Origin: Bradyrhizobium cytisi | Lineage (GTDB): Bacteria; Pseudomonadota; Alphaproteobacteria; Rhizobiales; Xanthobacteraceae | Assembly (NCBI RefSeq): GCF_008123515.1 | Contig: NZ_VSSR01000043.1 | Coordinates: 1-64,000, forward strand | Direction: 5' to 3' | DNA: 64,000 nt | Part shown: piece by piece, positions 1-9,200 of the stretch | Position numbering within the stretch: position 1 is the stretch's first letter | How the letters are laid out: every line of letters starts with the position of its first letter | Translations under genes and position numbers: made by a program | The notes under the pieces: model-generated | What the model was told of the DNA's origin: nothing | The model's input: the letters and a program-made list of their open reading frames with translations, nothing else | Databases searched by the model: none

Positions 1-881
1 TGCCGGTCGTAGGCATATTCGCGGGCCGCGTCGGTGTGATGGACGATCCCGAGGAAGCGCGCGCCGGGGCCGGCCGCCACCCACTGCAGCATCTGGTGGT
101 CGCCGTCCGAATTGCCGAAGGCGAGGATCGGGCGGCGGCCGATGAAGCGGTTGATGCCGGACGGCTTGCCGGGGCCATCGTCGATGAACTCGACCTTCGG
201 CAAGTTCATCAGGACGGGTTTGCCGTCGGCGCCAATCCTGAACTGCGTGACGCCGGAGGAGCCGACCACCTGTTCCGGCGGGATGCCGTAGGCTTTGTCC
301 GCCCACACCCGCATGAATTCAACGCCGCCGCCGGAGACGATGAAGGTCTTGAATCCATTCGCGCGCAGATAGGCGAGCAGCTCCACCATCGGCTGGTAGA
401 CGAGCTCGTTGTAGGGACGGTTGAATCTGGGGTGCCGGGCGCGGGCGAGCCAATCGGCGACCGACTGCGCGTAGACGTCCGTCGTCATGCCGCTATGGGC
501 GGCGGCGGCCAGCAACAGCATTCCTTTCTCGCCTTGCGCCGCCAGCGTCTCCTTGTCGTGCGACAGGAACGCCTTGAACGGCTGCTGCTCCTTCCATTCG
601 GGATGTTGCGGCGCCATCGCCTTGACCTGGTCGAGGGCAAAGGCGAGCTGGAAATAGACCGGCTGCTCGCACCACAATGTGCCGTCATTGTCGAACACGG
701 CGATGCGCTCGGCGGACGGCACGAAGTCCGCGCCGCCCTGCGATGTGACGCGTGCGACGAAATCGGCGATCGCCGTCTTCGTCGCACCGCCGTTCCAGGA
801 CGGCAAGGGGTCGGCCGGCTGCGCCACCGCAATCGAGATGGTGGCGAGACATGCAAGCAGCACGGCGTAGAACCGGACCAT
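1..881 (-). CDS. Secreted HAD-superfamily phosphatase (C-terminus cut by window start)
   Basis: Open reading frame read on the reverse strand that runs off the left edge, so the stop is not seen. It begins with a hydrophobic signal peptide (MVRFYAVLLACLATISIAVA) and then shows HAD motifs in order: FDNDGTLW (nucleophile Asp and DxDGT), FIVSGGG (motif II Ser) and AFGNSDGDHQM (motif IV acidic pair). This predicts a periplasmic phosphoserine-phosphatase-like hydrolase; the substrate is unknown. A strong AGGAGG site lies 13 bases before the ATG chosen here; in-frame GTG starts at 884 and 890 are closer to it and equally possible. It is the last visible gene of the sulfatase/MoxR operon, 28 bases after the sulfatase stop. 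Confidence 0.85.
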   Translation of the reverse strand, partial: MVRFYAVLLACLATISIAVAQPADPLPSWNGGATKTAIADFVARVTSQGGADFVPSAERIAVFDNDGTLWCEQPVYFQLAFALDQVKAMAPQHPEWKEQQPFKAFLSHDKETLAAQGEKGMLLLAAAAHSGMTTDVYAQSVADWLARARHPRFNRPYNELVYQPMVELLAYLRANGFKTFIVSGGGVEFMRVWADKAYGIPPEQVVGSSGVTQFRIGADGKPVLMNLPKVEFIDDGPGKPSGINRFIGRRPILAFGNSDGDHQMLQWVAAGPGARFLGIVHHTDAAREYAYDR

Positions 882-909
882 CACGGGCACTTGTCCTCCT
901 GTTCCGTAG

Positions 910-2589
910 CTATTGCGGTTTGAGCGACTCAAGCTCGTTGAGCCGCTTCAGCGCCGCCTGCTGCCGGAGCAGTCCGTAGTTGATGCCGCCCGCGTTCAGC
1001 GAACTGCCTTCCTGATAGGGGAACTTGTTGAAATCGGAGAAGAACTCCTTGATCTTGCCTTGCACGGGCACGATCAGCCACATGTTCTGGGCGAGGAATT
1101 TCATCGCCTCGCCACCTTCCTCCAGGCCGCGCTCATAAGGATCCATGCGCAGATTGGTGATCAGCGACCAGGCGGTGACCTCGCGTGTGCCGGTTGCGAT
1201 GTTTCCCTTCGACGATGCGAAGCTCAGCTTCCAGTCGTTCCACCTGATGGCATTGAGGTTGCCGCCCTGATCGAAGTAGTAGATCGCGTCGCGGGGCGGC
1301 TCCCTGGCGTCACCTTTGAAGAACGGCATGAAGTTGTAGCCGTCGAGATGAACCTTGAAATTCTTCCCGCCGGCACCGGCAAAGCCGGTCTTCATCTTCT
1401 CCTTGACGTCGGGTATTCCAGCTGCTGCGCATAGCGTCGGGAACCAGTCGATCAGCGAGATGATCTCGTTGTACTCGGTGCCCGGCTTCACCACGCCCGG
1501 CCAGCGCACCATCATCGGAATGCGCATGCCGCCTTCCCAGGTGGTGCCCTTCTCGCCGTGGAAGGGTGTCATGGCTCCGTCGGGCCACAGCGCGATCTCG
1601 GCGCCATTGTCCGTGGTGTAGAGGACGATGGTGTTGTCGGCGATGCCGAGATCGTCGAGCTGCTTGAGGAGCTCGCCGACCATGCCGTCGTGCTCGACCA
1701 TGCCGTCGGCGTGGATGCCCTTGCCGGTCTTGCCGAGCGATGACTGCTTCAGATGCGTGAACACGTGCATGCGGGTGGAATTGAACCAGACGAAAAATGG
1801 CTTGTCCGCTCTGGCTTGTCGCCCAATGAAGTCCTTGGCGGCTCCCAGAAATTCCTCGTCGACCGTGGGCATCCGCGCCGTGTTCAGCGGACCGGTGTCC
1901 TCGATCTTCCCGTCCGCGGATGCCTTGATGACGCCGCGCGGACCGTACTGCTTCCGGAAGTTCGGATCCTTCGGATAGAAGTAGCCTTCCGGCTCCTCCT
2001 CGGCATTGAGATGGTAGAGATTGCCGAAGAACTCATCGAAGCCGTGCTTGGTCGGCAGATGCTCGTCGCGGTCGCCGAGATGGTTCTTGCCAAATTGTCC
2101 GGTGGCATAGCCCTGGGTCTTCATGGCGTCGGCGATCGTCGGCATCCAGTCCTGGATGCCGTGGGGATCGCCGGGCATGCCGATGGTGAGAAGGCCGGTC
2201 CGGAACGGCTCCTGACCGAGAATGAAGGAGGCACGGCCGGCGGTGCAGCTTTGCTGGCCGTAGGCGTCGGTGAAGATGGCGCCTTCACGTGCGATGCGGT
2301 CGATGTTGGGTGTGCGATATCCCATCATGCCCATCGTGTAGGCGCTGATCTGGGGGATGCCGATGTCGTCGCCGAAGATGACGAGAATATTCGGTTTGCG
2401 GCCCGGGGCAGGCGACGCGGCCGGAGCCGCAGAGGGAGCGGCCTTCTGAGCTTGCGCGAATGCCTGCGAGGTCAATGTCGCCGCCGCGACAATTGATGAC
2501 GAGCCGAGCAGTATGGCCCGACGGTTCATGGCTGAGTTATCGCTGCAAGGGGATCCGGCGACGCCGTCTTTATTTGTCTCGTTGCGCAT
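910..2589 (-). CDS. Tat-exported sulfatase (arylsulfatase family)
   Basis: 559 residues. Hydrolyses sulfate esters, probably in the periplasm. The N-terminus carries a twin-arginine style signal (MNRRAILLG then a hydrophobic stretch ending AFAQAQ, about residues 21-48). The catalytic domain starts at about residue 66 with PNILVIFGDD (metal-binding acidic residues). The modification site is Cys115 in SCTAGRA, matching the C-x-(P/A)-x-R type I sulfatase signature converted to formylglycine by FGE; an FGE with both catalytic cysteines is encoded at the head of the same operon. GKNHLGD supplies the Lys/His pair. The start at 2589 is supported by AGGAG seven bases upstream; an in-frame ATG at residue 21 is an alternative. 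It lies 83 bases after the BatD gene. Confidence 0.93.
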   Translation of the reverse strand: MRNETNKDGVAGSPCSDNSAMNRRAILLGSSSIVAAATLTSQAFAQAQKAAPSAAPAASPAPGRKPNILVIFGDDIGIPQISAYTMGMMGYRTPNIDRIAREGAIFTDAYGQQSCTAGRASFILGQEPFRTGLLTIGMPGDPHGIQDWMPTIADAMKTQGYATGQFGKNHLGDRDEHLPTKHGFDEFFGNLYHLNAEEEPEGYFYPKDPNFRKQYGPRGVIKASADGKIEDTGPLNTARMPTVDEEFLGAAKDFIGRQARADKPFFVWFNSTRMHVFTHLKQSSLGKTGKGIHADGMVEHDGMVGELLKQLDDLGIADNTIVLYTTDNGAEIALWPDGAMTPFHGEKGTTWEGGMRIPMMVRWPGVVKPGTEYNEIISLIDWFPTLCAAAGIPDVKEKMKTGFAGAGGKNFKVHLDGYNFMPFFKGDAREPPRDAIYYFDQGGNLNAIRWNDWKLSFASSKGNIATGTREVTAWSLITNLRMDPYERGLEEGGEAMKFLAQNMWLIVPVQGKIKEFFSDFNKFPYQEGSSLNAGGINYGLLRQQAALKRLNELESLKPQ

Positions 2590-2672
2590 TCGACGCTCCT
2601 TTGGTCTGCAAGTGTTGTTCGCTCTGGCTTCCGAGTCTTGCGTTCTGCTTGATCAGTCTCCGTAGGCTTCAG

Positions 2673-4070
2673 TCATCTGGCAGGCCTTCTGCCGCCATGG
2701 GCCGGAGCCTTCGAGGCCCCGACTGGATTGAGGGTTTGCGGTAGACGCGCGCTTTTGCGGCGGTGGGTTCGCAGTCGCAGCCTGCGGCGGGCGACGGTGA
2801 CGTGGCGCAGCAGCTGGCGTGGCGACCAGCGGTGCGAATCGTGCTGTCTTGCGAACAGTTCGTGCTCGATGGCGCCGATCTGACCGTCCAGGGCAGGATC
2901 GCATGCGACTGACTTGAAGGCGCTGATCGTAGTCCGGGAGGAGGTGGCCTTAAGACGTGGCAGCCAGTCAAGCAATGCGAAGTACGCGGTGCTTGCGTCT
3001 CGATGACGAACGGCGCGGCGAAGCCGGTCGAACGCAAACGCTTCGGATTGCCGATAGGCCTCCCGCCGGCGACGATGATAATCCGCAGCTCGCCGCGCCA
3101 TGCCGGGTGCGAACCAGCCAAGTGCGACAGCAATGAGGGTCGCGACCAGCACAGATGGCCAGTGATCCGCAATGAGGTCGACAAGGCCGCTCCACGTCCG
3201 GCTCACGTCGGACCCGTCGATGGGCACCGTACCTCCTGCCGGATCGGCAATGACCTTCAGCGGCACGGCATCGAGATGAACCTGCTGGACCTTGCCGTCG
3301 CCGGTGTTCCACCAGCCGATATCGATCGCGGGCAGGGAATAGTCGCCGGGGCGTTCCAGCATGTAGGTCGCGGAATCAACGCGGGTCGAGCTCATGACGT
3401 CGGTGCGACCCTCCGTCTTGTCCGCGAGGGCGGGTTGCGCGGGATAGAGCTTGAGACCGTCGACGTCGGCGAACGGCTGCGGGGGCAGCAGCATCGCGGG
3501 CGTCCCTTCGGCCGCGATCGTCACAGTCCGCGTGACGGCATCGCCTGGCTTGAGCTGATCCGACGAGCGCTTGATCGTTTGCTCGGCGTTCAGCCGGGTC
3601 GCCGATAGAAATGGCCGAAGCTCGGCCGCAGCATCCGGAATAAAGGCTTCAAACGAAACGCGCGGCAGCACAATGTCGACTTCGCGCGTCGCCGGAGGCT
3701 CGGCAGCATACTTGACGTGGACCTTCTGGTCCGAAACAGCATAGGAGCCCGGCTCCTGCGGGTAGATGGCATATTCAAAGCGCACGCCGGCATAGAACGC
3801 ACCGTCGCGCTGCTCGTTGGTGTTGACGCTCTGCAGCTGCCGGGTCACGGCGTTACGCAGCTGGAAGCCGGGCAATTCGGGCGGCGACGTCATGTAGTTC
3901 GGCGCCAGCACAATGACGTGAAGCGTCGCTTGCTGCCCAACCACCACGCGCGGCGGATCGATGGTCACCTGCACCCTCGGCGCGGGCGTGACGGGCTGTT
4001 GCGCCCGCCCAGATTGCGACGGCAGCGCGACCGCGGGCAGCAACGCAATGGCAGCGAGCCAATGTCTCAT
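2673..4070 (-). CDS. BatD-family membrane-anchored protein
   Basis: 465 residues. Begins with a signal peptide (MRHWLAAIALLPAVALPSQSGRAQ), followed by a large beta-rich extracytoplasmic region typical of BatD (VTIDPPRVVVGQQATLHVIV near residue 35), one membrane segment near residue 310 (SVLVATLIAVALGWF) and a basic cytoplasmic tail. BatD proteins accompany MoxR ATPases and VWA proteins in Bat (aerotolerance-type) operons; their biochemical role is not settled. The ATG overlaps the stop of the VWA/TPR gene upstream (ATGA arrangement), showing translational coupling within the operon. Confidence 0.85.
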   Translation of the reverse strand: MRHWLAAIALLPAVALPSQSGRAQQPVTPAPRVQVTIDPPRVVVGQQATLHVIVLAPNYMTSPPELPGFQLRNAVTRQLQSVNTNEQRDGAFYAGVRFEYAIYPQEPGSYAVSDQKVHVKYAAEPPATREVDIVLPRVSFEAFIPDAAAELRPFLSATRLNAEQTIKRSSDQLKPGDAVTRTVTIAAEGTPAMLLPPQPFADVDGLKLYPAQPALADKTEGRTDVMSSTRVDSATYMLERPGDYSLPAIDIGWWNTGDGKVQQVHLDAVPLKVIADPAGGTVPIDGSDVSRTWSGLVDLIADHWPSVLVATLIAVALGWFAPGMARRAADYHRRRREAYRQSEAFAFDRLRRAVRHRDASTAYFALLDWLPRLKATSSRTTISAFKSVACDPALDGQIGAIEHELFARQHDSHRWSPRQLLRHVTVARRRLRLRTHRRKSARLPQTLNPVGASKAPAHGGRRPAR

Positions 4071-5590
4071 CGCGACGCTCCCCCTTGGGCCGGCGCGACC
4101 GCCTGGATCGCGAATTTCAGCTTGAGGAAGTCTGCGGGCGAGGTCTGGACCTGGCGCATCCAGGCTTCGGCCGCGCCTGCGGTGGTGACGTCTTGCGGCG
4201 TGACCTTGATCGTCTTGCCGCCTTTCTGCTTGGGGTCGACGCGCATCTCGTCGGCTTTTTGGTCGGGCGCTGCGCTATCGTCCTGCTCCTGCTTGCGACG
4301 CTTCGCTTCCTGGGCGTCCAGCGCGGCCTGCACGATTGCGCGATTGGTCTTGGCGGCGAGATGGCCCGGCTGGACCTTCAGCACATCGTCATAGGCCTTG
4401 ATCGCCTTCTCGAAGGCATGGTTCTGGGCCTGCGCGTTGCCGAGCGCGAAGGTGCCCTCCAGCGTCTCGACCCGCGTAAATTCCTGCGCGGCCACGATGA
4501 AGTCGTAGGCGCGGTATGCGGAGATGCCCCGCCACATCGGGTCGGCAAACAGATTTGCCGCGGCACGATAGTCGCCCCGGTCGAACGCGAGCCGGCCCTG
4601 CTGATCCGGAGTCAGCCAGAGATTAGCAAGGCGCGACGTCTCGCCGGCCCGTGACGGGCTCACTTGGGTCAGGAGGACGAAGGCAACAACCCACGCGACC
4701 GTCGTGCCGCGCCGAAACCAGAGCAGGCTCAGCAGCGCGAGCGGCAGCAGCAGCCAGAAGCCCTCGTCCTGCCATCGCGTACCGAACGCATCGCCCTCGG
4801 CAGCCTGGAAACGCGTCTCGATCCGGCGCTCAAGCCGCAGAATGTCCTCACCGTCGACACTGACCCGAACGACGTCGCTTCCCAATGGCTCGGACGTTGC
4901 GCTCGCGGTCACGGCGAGCATCACCAGATTGTTTCGCCCGGCCGCCTGCCGGATCGGCGCGGCGTCGGCAGCGCCGAGGTCGTCGGCGACCACCAGGATC
5001 GTGCCGGCGACTGGCTCCGTCGCGAGGGATTGTGCAGCCAGGGCAACCGCACTCGTCACGTTCTTGCCGTCCGACGGCATCAATCCCGGCGTCAGCGCGG
5101 CGAGAAACGGCGCGATCACGGAGCGGTCGTCGGTCAGCGGCATGACCAGATGCGCGGTTCCGGCATAGGCGACGAGCCCGGTCCTGGCGCCAGCGCGTGC
5201 CGCAAGGAGATCGCCGATCTTCTGCTTGGCGCGTTCGAGGCGCGAAGGCGCGACGTCGCTCTCGGTCATCGACGACCCGGCCGCGAGCGCGATCATCAGC
5301 GGCGCCTTGTCTTCGACAAAGGGCGGCAATTCGCGCCGCCAGGTGGGGCCGGACAGCGCGATGGTGCCGAGCACCATTGCGGCGGCCACGAGATAAAGCG
5401 CGTTGACGCTGCGTCCCCGGCCGGGCTGCACGATCAGATGGTCAAGCAGGTGCGGCGCAATGACGCCGCACCATTGCGCCCGCGCGTTCTGCCGCCACAG
5501 CAACAGCGCGAACACGGCCGCAACCGGGATCAGCGCGACAAGCCACAGCGGGCGCAGCAGATGGAAGGATATGGTGGCGGCATCATGCAT
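4067..5590 (-). CDS. BatB-like VWA protein with TPR tail, degenerate MIDAS
   Basis: 507 residues. Two N-terminal membrane segments (about residues 13-31 and 64-82) precede a von Willebrand A-like domain, then another membrane segment near residue 285 and a TPR-like helical region (about 330-430) with a charged Gln/Lys tail. This matches the BatB/BatC fusion type. The usual MIDAS motif DxSxS is replaced by AAGSS (MIALAAGSSM), so the first metal ligand Asp is missing, although a later Asp pair (VVADD) is kept. The gene overlaps the neighbouring VWA gene by eight bases and BatD by four. Probably a scaffold partner of MoxR rather than a metal-dependent binder; that is inference. Confidence 0.85.
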   Translation of the reverse strand: MHDAATISFHLLRPLWLVALIPVAAVFALLLWRQNARAQWCGVIAPHLLDHLIVQPGRGRSVNALYLVAAAMVLGTIALSGPTWRRELPPFVEDKAPLMIALAAGSSMTESDVAPSRLERAKQKIGDLLAARAGARTGLVAYAGTAHLVMPLTDDRSVIAPFLAALTPGLMPSDGKNVTSAVALAAQSLATEPVAGTILVVADDLGAADAAPIRQAAGRNNLVMLAVTASATSEPLGSDVVRVSVDGEDILRLERRIETRFQAAEGDAFGTRWQDEGFWLLLPLALLSLLWFRRGTTVAWVVAFVLLTQVSPSRAGETSRLANLWLTPDQQGRLAFDRGDYRAAANLFADPMWRGISAYRAYDFIVAAQEFTRVETLEGTFALGNAQAQNHAFEKAIKAYDDVLKVQPGHLAAKTNRAIVQAALDAQEAKRRKQEQDDSAAPDQKADEMRVDPKQKGGKTIKVTPQDVTTAGAAEAWMRQVQTSPADFLKLKFAIQAVAPAQGGASR

Positions 5591-6581
5591 GGCTGACGAT
5601 CTTCATGCGATGCCATTCGCTTCCGAGCAGAAGCGTAAGCCACAGCAACAGGCCGAGGACGACGGCGGCGCCGAGCGGCCATTGAAACAGCGGCAATTTC
5701 GGGCGCCATGACAGCGTATCGAGCTTTGCCGGGGCGAGCTGGTCGATGTCGGCATAGATTGCCTGCAACTGCGCACCGTCCTCGGCGCGGAAGAAGTGAC
5801 CGCCGGTCGTGCTTGCAACGGATTGCAGGACGCCGAGATCGACGCGATTTTCGCCCGAAGCTGCGGGATCGCCGACGCCGATCGTGTAGACGGCGACATC
5901 GTTCTGATGCGCGATATCGGCAGCGTGTTCGGGCGGCACCCGGCTCGCCGTATCGTTGCCGTCGGTCAGCAGGATCAGGAGCTTCTGTTTCGCCGTGCTG
6001 GTCGCAAAGGTCTTGATGGCAAGCCCGATGGTGTCGCCGATCGCGGTCTGCTGGCCGGCCATTCCGACTGCGGTCTGGTCGAGCAATTGCTGCGCGGTCT
6101 GCAGGTCCTGGGTGAACGGCACCTGCACGTAGGCCCTGGTGCCGAACAGGATCAGCGCAACGCGGTCGCCCTTGCGGCGGGCGATGAAATCCTTGATGAC
6201 GCGCTTGACGCCATCGAGCCGCGTCAGCGTCGTACCGTCCGGCGTCTTGAAGTCGCGCTGGTCCATCGATCCCGATATGTCGATCGCCAGGATCAGATCG
6301 CGCGCGGACACCTCTCGCGTCACGGGATCACCGACCCATTGCGGCCTTGCGAGCGCTATGACCAGCAGGATCCAGATCGCCACCGCCACGATCATCTGCA
6401 ACGCGCGGCGCTCCAGCACCACGGCGCCCCGCTGCGGGGTCTGTCCGGTCGCGGCCGCCAGCCGTTCGAAGAACGGCACCTGGACCGAAGCCTGCCGCGC
6501 CCGAAATGGCGGCAACAGCCACCATACGAGGATCGGCAGCGGCAGCAGCAGGAACAGCCAGGGCCAGGCGAATTCAAGCAT
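5583..6581 (-). CDS. BatA-like VWA membrane protein
   Basis: 332 residues. N-terminal membrane segments (about residues 5-25 and 65-80), a VWA domain beginning ILAIDISGSMDQRDF with an intact MIDAS motif (DISGS), the downstream Thr in AIGDTIGLA and Asp in LLTDGNDT, and a C-terminal membrane segment (about 305-325). This is the metal-binding VWA protein of the Bat module, expected to sit in the inner membrane with the VWA domain accessible to MoxR partners. Start and stop overlap both neighbours by eight bases, so the module is co-translated. Confidence 0.9.
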   Translation of the reverse strand: MLEFAWPWLFLLLPLPILVWWLLPPFRARQASVQVPFFERLAAATGQTPQRGAVVLERRALQMIVAVAIWILLVIALARPQWVGDPVTREVSARDLILAIDISGSMDQRDFKTPDGTTLTRLDGVKRVIKDFIARRKGDRVALILFGTRAYVQVPFTQDLQTAQQLLDQTAVGMAGQQTAIGDTIGLAIKTFATSTAKQKLLILLTDGNDTASRVPPEHAADIAHQNDVAVYTIGVGDPAASGENRVDLGVLQSVASTTGGHFFRAEDGAQLQAIYADIDQLAPAKLDTLSWRPKLPLFQWPLGAAVVLGLLLWLTLLLGSEWHRMKIVSHA

Positions 6582-7044
6582 GGTGCCTCCTGATCCAGCT
6601 GCGGACGAGACCGACGAGCGATTTCAGTTCGGCATCATCCGGCGAGATTTGGCGATAGGGGCCGCTGACAAGCAAACGACCGATTCCTTGCGAGAACTCG
6701 TCTCCGCCATAGCTCCGGTCGAGGAAAGAAAGCCAGGCCGGGCCGATCAGTGGCGCGACCTGCTCCCGAGGAAAGGCCGCGAGCGCCGTGCGCCGGACCA
6801 GCAGGGCCAGCCGTGTCAGCAGTTCTCCTCGTGCCGAGGGGCTCGCGCGCCTGATCGCGGTCAATTCGGCGATCGCCTCGCGCCGATAACGATTGCCGCG
6901 CCGATGGTGCACGAGGCGCCACGCCGCAGCGGTCACGACCGCCAGGACCAGGATGATTGCGATCCGCGCTTCCCAGGTCTGCGGCCACAGGCTCACCTCG
7001 CGCGGCAACGGGATGTCGATGAGGCCGGCGACCGGATCGGGCAT
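6574..7044 (-). CDS. DUF4381 family membrane protein
   Basis: About 156 residues from the ATG at 7044. A short N-terminal region (MPDPVAGLIDIPLPREVSLW) is followed by one membrane helix (ARIAIILVLAVVTAAAWRLV) and a cytoplasmic helical domain with GPAWLSFLDRSYGGDEFSQG, the pattern of DUF4381 proteins found between DUF58 and VWA genes in Bat operons. The reading frame is open further upstream to 7146 inside the DUF58 gene, but the residues there look unlike the family and the ATG at 7044 lies just after the DUF58 stop, so that start is preferred. The ribosome site is weak. Confidence 0.8.
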   Translation of the reverse strand: MPDPVAGLIDIPLPREVSLWPQTWEARIAIILVLAVVTAAAWRLVHHRRGNRYRREAIAELTAIRRASPSARGELLTRLALLVRRTALAAFPREQVAPLIGPAWLSFLDRSYGGDEFSQGIGRLLVSGPYRQISPDDAELKSLVGLVRSWIRRHHA

Positions 7045-7081
7045 GGCGGGTTGAACTTTTGCCAAGGATTCAGCCAGGTGT

Positions 7082-8059
7082 TCAGCCAAGGGTCGCCTCC
7101 GTCCTGTGGCTACCGCCGCGACCGTGCCTGGCCGGCATCGCGCCAAGGAGGCGACGGAGCTGCATGGCGGTATCCTCCGCGGCGCTCAGCGGCAGCACGG
7201 GAATGCCGAGCTCGTGCGTCCAGGCGAAGACGCCCTTCAGGCGCTCCTCGGTCGCCTGCGAGATGTACTTGCGCACGCTGTCGCGTCCGACATCGAGCCT
7301 GATCTGCAACTCGCCGTCAGTCACCGTCATGCTGGCCGAGGGCGGAAGGTCGCTTTGCAGGGGATCGTGAACCAGCAGGGCGACGACGTCGTTGTGAAGG
7401 GCCATCGCGCCGATCTTCTTGCGCGTCGCATCGTCGGCGCCGTCGAAATCGCTGATGATGACCACGACCGTATCGTGCAGCGCGCGGCGCAGAGCGTGCT
7501 CCAGCGCCGTGTTGAGCATGGCCGGCGCGGAGACGAGACCGCGACCGACGCCCAACGCCTGGTTTTGCGCAACGATGGCTGAGAAGATCTGGAGCACGTT
7601 GGCCCGGCTGCGCCGTGGGTTCACCTCGACGAGATCGCGGTCACCGAAGATGATTGCTCCGATCCGGTCGCCGACACCAAGCACCCGCCACGCGCCGATC
7701 GCCGCAGCCTGTGCCGCGGTCACCGATTTCATCGCGAGCCGGCTGCCGAAGAACATCGACAGGCGCTGGTCGACCACGAGGATCGTCTGCCGATCGCGCT
7801 CCTCGTTGAAAACCCTGATGTGTGGCTTCTGGAGCCGTGCCGTCACTTTCCAGTCGATCGAACGGACGTCGTCGCCGGCGCGGTAGTCCCGGATCTCCTC
7901 AAAATTGAGCCCGCGTCCGCGCATGCGCGACGCGAAGCGACCGGACAACAGGCTGTGCACCGGTTGGCGCGGCAGGAACGACACCTTGCGTCCGCGATAT
8001 TCGAGCGCGATCAGGTCGTCGAGACTGACATAGACACCGGGCGAGTTGGCTGATGTCAT
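7082..8059 (-). CDS. DUF58 domain protein of MoxR/Bat module
   Basis: About 325 residues from the ATG at 8059. Contains the DUF58 hallmark GRGLNFEEIRDYRAGDDVRSIDWKVTAR (split here as GRGLNFEEIRDYRAGDD and RSIDWKVTAR) near residue 50, followed by a VWA-like fold (ILVVDQRLSMFFG; DTVVVIISDFDG). DUF58 proteins are near-constant companions of MoxR ATPases. The chosen ATG starts eight bases after the last base of the MoxR stop with TGAGG immediately upstream; the frame stays open to 8083 but overlaps MoxR. Soluble or peripheral, no clear signal peptide. Confidence 0.88.
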   Translation of the reverse strand: MTSANSPGVYVSLDDLIALEYRGRKVSFLPRQPVHSLLSGRFASRMRGRGLNFEEIRDYRAGDDVRSIDWKVTARLQKPHIRVFNEERDRQTILVVDQRLSMFFGSRLAMKSVTAAQAAAIGAWRVLGVGDRIGAIIFGDRDLVEVNPRRSRANVLQIFSAIVAQNQALGVGRGLVSAPAMLNTALEHALRRALHDTVVVIISDFDGADDATRKKIGAMALHNDVVALLVHDPLQSDLPPSASMTVTDGELQIRLDVGRDSVRKYISQATEERLKGVFAWTHELGIPVLPLSAAEDTAMQLRRLLGAMPARHGRGGSHRTEATLG

Positions 8060-8066
8060 GACGGCC

Positions 8067-9101
8067 TCACGCTGCAGCAACAAGTTCGGTGATTTTGTCG
8101 ATCACCTGGTCGGGCGTCACGCCCTGCGACACCGCCTCGTAGCTGAGGATCAAGCGATGCCGCAGGCAGTCATGGACCACCGCGCGTACGTGGTCGGGTG
8201 TCACGAACTCGTATTCATCGAGCCAGGCCCGTGCACGGGCACAGCGATCGAGCGCGAGGCTGCCACGCGGACTGGCGCCGACCTGGATCCATTTGGCGAG
8301 CGGATCGCCGTAGCGGTCCGGAAACCGCGTCGCGTAGATCACATCCACCACATACTTCTGGGCAAGATCGGAGACGAATATCCCATCGATTTCGCCGCGC
8401 GCGTCCAGGATTGCTTGTTGCGGGATCGGCGGCAGCTCCGCGGCGCGGTCCTTCGGCTTCTGCGCGTTCTCCGCGCGATTGAGCTTGATGATCTCGCCTT
8501 CGACGGCCTCGTCCGGATACGTGATGACGACATGCATCAGGAAGCGGTCGAGCTGGGCCTCCGGCAGCGAATACGTGCCCTCCTGTTCGATCGGGTTCTC
8601 GGTCGCAAGCACCATGAACAGGTCGGGCATCTTGTAGGTCTTGCCGGCGACGGTAACCTGACGCTCTTCCATCGCTTCGAGCAGCGCGGATTGCACCTTT
8701 GCCGGCGCGCGGTTGATTTCGTCGGCGAGCAAGAGGTTGGCGAAGATCGGTCCCTTCTGAAACTCGAATTGCCCGCCCTTGTCGGTCTGGACATAGATCT
8801 CCGCGCCGGTCACGTCCGACGGCAGCAGGTCGGGCGTGAATTGCACGCGCGACAGATCCGCCGCGAGATGCTTCGCGAGCGTCTTGACCGCGCGGGTCTT
8901 GGCAAGGCCCGGCAGGCTCTCGATCAGAAGATTGCCGTTGGCGAGCAGCCCGATCAGCATGCTCTCCACCAGATGATCCTGACCGAGCACCGACTTTCCG
9001 ATCCGTGTCCTGAGATCCAGCAGGCCTTCGCGCGCCGACGACGTCCCGGCACCTTGAGACACTGGAGCCGCCATGCGTTTGCTTGGGCTTCCGTCCGGCA
9101 T
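8067..9101 (-). CDS. MoxR-type AAA+ ATPase
   Basis: About 344 residues from the ATG at 9101 (the frame is open to 9167). Shows the MoxR features: LGQDHLVESMLIGLLANG, a Walker A loop ESLPGLAKTRAV (GLAKT), Walker B LLADEINRAPAKVQSALLEA, the MEERQVT insert, and sensor 1 LATENPIEQEGTYSLPEAQLDRF (shown here to GTYSLPEAQ and LDRF). MoxR ATPases act with VWA partners as chaperones that mature or assemble specific protein complexes. It is followed at once by DUF58, DUF4381 and two VWA genes, a full MoxR/Bat set. AAGGTGAG sits about ten bases before the chosen start. Confidence 0.92.
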   Translation of the reverse strand: MPDGSPSKRMAAPVSQGAGTSSAREGLLDLRTRIGKSVLGQDHLVESMLIGLLANGNLLIESLPGLAKTRAVKTLAKHLAADLSRVQFTPDLLPSDVTGAEIYVQTDKGGQFEFQKGPIFANLLLADEINRAPAKVQSALLEAMEERQVTVAGKTYKMPDLFMVLATENPIEQEGTYSLPEAQLDRFLMHVVITYPDEAVEGEIIKLNRAENAQKPKDRAAELPPIPQQAILDARGEIDGIFVSDLAQKYVVDVIYATRFPDRYGDPLAKWIQVGASPRGSLALDRCARARAWLDEYEFVTPDHVRAVVHDCLRHRLILSYEAVSQGVTPDQVIDKITELVAAA

Positions 9102-9200
9102 GGAAATCTCACTCACCTTGCGAGACGTTCGCATCCCGCGAACGTCGACTTGTTCACGACCACGCATGATGGCGCGGCATTCATCTCGGATCTCGGTGCC

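Noticed and set aside
36..923. Plus-strand frame at the window start
   Set aside because: It is antisense to the HAD phosphatase, whose reverse frame has a signal peptide and all HAD motifs but was cut by the window edge.
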